From positions 1-64,000 of the forward strand of contig UQSL01000002.1 of NCBI GenBank assembly GCA_900543705.1: a stretch of DNA of 64,000 bases. The letters run 5' to 3'. The stretch comes from an uncultured Oscillospiraceae bacterium (GTDB lineage: Bacteria; Bacillota; Clostridia; Oscillospirales; Ruminococcaceae). Positions 62,914 through 64,000 of this stretch are shown piece after piece. Position 1 is the stretch's first letter; the number at the start of each line of letters is the position of its first letter. The notes beneath the pieces were generated by a model. The model saw only the letters and a list, made by a program, of their open reading frames with translations. It did not search any database and was not told where the DNA came from. The position numbers and the translations under genes were made by a program.

Positions 62914-63669
62914 ATGCTGTACCTGATTTATGACGGGAGCTTTCCGGGCTTCCTGACTGCGGTTTTTGAGGCGTTTGCCAGAAAAACAGAGGAACTTGAT
63001 TTTGTGGCGGAACAAAACCGCATTCCAACTTTTTATGACGAACATATGGTCTCATATGACCGGAAAAAGGCGGGAAGGGTCTATCGGGCGATAACGGAAA
63101 AACTGTGCGTTTCATGCTATGACCGGATATTCCACGCATGGTTGTCCCATCAGGAAGGGATCGAGCGGGATATTTTATTGTTTTTAAAGATGTCCTTGGA
63201 ACGGGGCAAAGATCTGTGGACCATGCTCTCCGATCCGGTCATTGCAAGGGTGAATGCCGCCGCGCGGGCTGTCGAGCGGGAAGCGGAGCTCTACCTCGGG
63301 ATCCTGCGGTTTCGCAGGGCGGGGGAAGTTTACGTGGCGGATATCGAATCCAAGAGAGAGATTTTGCCGGTGCTTGCCCCGCACTTTTCCGAACGCTTTA
63401 CCGACCAACCGTTTTTGATTCGGGACAGAAATTTCCATCAGGCGTTTTTCTGCGCAAATGGGAAAACCGGCTATCTCCCGATGGAGGAATTTATAGAATT
63501 AGAAGAAATATCGGACAAGGACGAATACGAGGCCATGTGGAAAGCATATTATCGGAGTACAGCCATTAATGAGCGGAAAAACCGCAAGGTCATGCTCAGC
63601 CACATGCCAAAATACACTTGGAAGTATTTGGTTGAACGAGAGGACATGGAAAGGAGCCGTGCAAGATGA
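62914..63669 (+). CDS. DUF4130 family putative DNA metabolism protein
   Basis: A 251-residue partner protein of the TIGR03915/DUF4130 type: it starts MLYLIYDGSFPGFLTAVFEAF and ends with NRKVMLSHMPKYTWKYLVE. In other bacteria a DUF4130 domain is fused to uracil-DNA-glycosylase-like domains, which also points to DNA. TAGGAGGATACCG sets the start at 62914, 10 bases after the radical SAM gene. The two genes form one operon. Confidence 0.9.
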   Translation: MLYLIYDGSFPGFLTAVFEAFARKTEELDFVAEQNRIPTFYDEHMVSYDRKKAGRVYRAITEKLCVSCYDRIFHAWLSHQEGIERDILLFLKMSLERGKDLWTMLSDPVIARVNAAARAVEREAELYLGILRFRRAGEVYVADIESKREILPVLAPHFSERFTDQPFLIRDRNFHQAFFCANGKTGYLPMEEFIELEEISDKDEYEAMWKAYYRSTAINERKNRKVMLSHMPKYTWKYLVEREDMERSRAR

Positions 63670-63830
63670 GACAGATGTTTTTGGTAAAGGGTACAAGAGA
63701 GATGAAGGTTGCCGTCGCCGGGATGGGAGGCGGTATCTCGGTACAGCGTCTGCCTGTGGAGGAAGACCGCCTGACCCATGCCAGAAGGGAATTTTACCGG
63801 ATTTTTTCCTCCCAGTCCCGTCCAGCATGA
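63666..63830 (+). CDS. Short 54-residue frame overlapping the DUF4130 gene end
   Basis: The frame begins ATGA-coupled to the preceding stop, with GAAAGGAG upstream, and reads MRQMFLVKGTREMKVAVAGMGGGISV then VEEDRLTHARREFYRIF. Coupling and ribosome site favour translation, but the protein matches no family I know, and sequence after its stop continues as another open frame, so it may be a shortened gene. Confidence 0.4.
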   Translation: MRQMFLVKGTREMKVAVAGMGGGISVQRLPVEEDRLTHARREFYRIFSSQSRPA

Positions 63831-64000
63831 TCGGTCTTCCATCCGGAGGGATTCAAAGGTTTCTTACCGGCAGCCCACCCGTCGTTGCAGAACAGCCGAA
63901 ACAATTTATTCAGGACAATTTACCCGGAAAACTCAGGCAGCACCCCAATTCGACCGGAAGGTCATGATCAGTTCGAAAAAGCAGAGAAACAGTATACTGT
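63831..64000. other. End of window
   Basis: A plus-strand frame continues to 63967 without a clear start; no function can be given for this edge sequence. Confidence 0.3.

Overview
The window looks like chromosome from a Gram-positive anaerobe of the class Clostridia, probably an Oscillospirales/Ruminococcaceae-like gut bacterium with roughly balanced GC. This is inferred from a folate riboswitch ahead of folT, Clostridia-type families (DUF4364, DUF4317, DUF2935, DUF3784), a GlgC/GlgD pair, M42 peptidases, and the absence of any outer-membrane gene. No rRNA, tRNA or CRISPR array is visible.

Layout: 0.5-7.7 kb, a MATE exporter, then a rightward operon murD - two M42 aminopeptidases - GNAT - YnbB-like PLP enzyme. 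7.8-12.5 kb (leftward), an OmpR-type two-component system and a polar amino acid ABC importer. 12.8-15.8 kb, a zinc/cadmium cassette: ArsR-family sensor with its operator, and a P1B ATPase. 16-19.3 kb, bioY behind a BirA operator, glycerol dehydrogenase, and a short pyruvate kinase. 19.4-26.5 kb, tandem structured repeats, a DacA-type carboxypeptidase, pgi, a small P-loop protein, folT under a THF riboswitch, and a B12/radical SAM protein. 26.7-32.8 kb, a leftward glycogen operon glgB-glgC-glgD-glgA, with malQ close by at 35-36.5 kb. 36.5-40.3 kb, a histidine-less sensor kinase, gapdh, a 53-residue small protein, and mntP under a yybP-ykoY manganese riboswitch. 40.7-46.8 kb, an accessory stretch with AT-rich genes and several decayed genes. 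47-53.7 kb, a lipase-like hydrolase, stress and envelope proteins, and a class A PBP. 54-57.4 kb, an MgtA ATPase with a receiver-less winged-helix protein. 57.4-58 kb, debris of a plasmid/ICE replication initiator. 58.2-61 kb, an iron alcohol dehydrogenase divergent from gntR-deoC. 61.5-63.7 kb, a two-gene radical SAM/DUF4130 DNA-repair-type operon with a LexA-like box in its promoter.

Functionally the window combines central carbon metabolism (pgi, gapdh, pyruvate kinase, gldA, glycogen synthesis and remodelling), envelope growth (murD, DacA, PBP1A), and tightly controlled metal and vitamin traffic (Zn/Cd, Mn, Mg, biotin, folate). Four control elements can be read directly: a THF riboswitch, a Mn riboswitch with a mutually exclusive terminator, a BirA operator, and an ArsR operator.

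The most unusual features are a dispersed family of about 90 bp structured repeats whose stems vary but keep pairing (five copies at three loci), an unusually high number of decayed genes between intact ones (at least seven), a LexA-like box ahead of the DNA-modification radical SAM operon, a branching enzyme with a histone-H1-like tail, a pyruvate kinase lacking its C-terminal domain, and a histidine kinase lacking its phospho-acceptor histidine.
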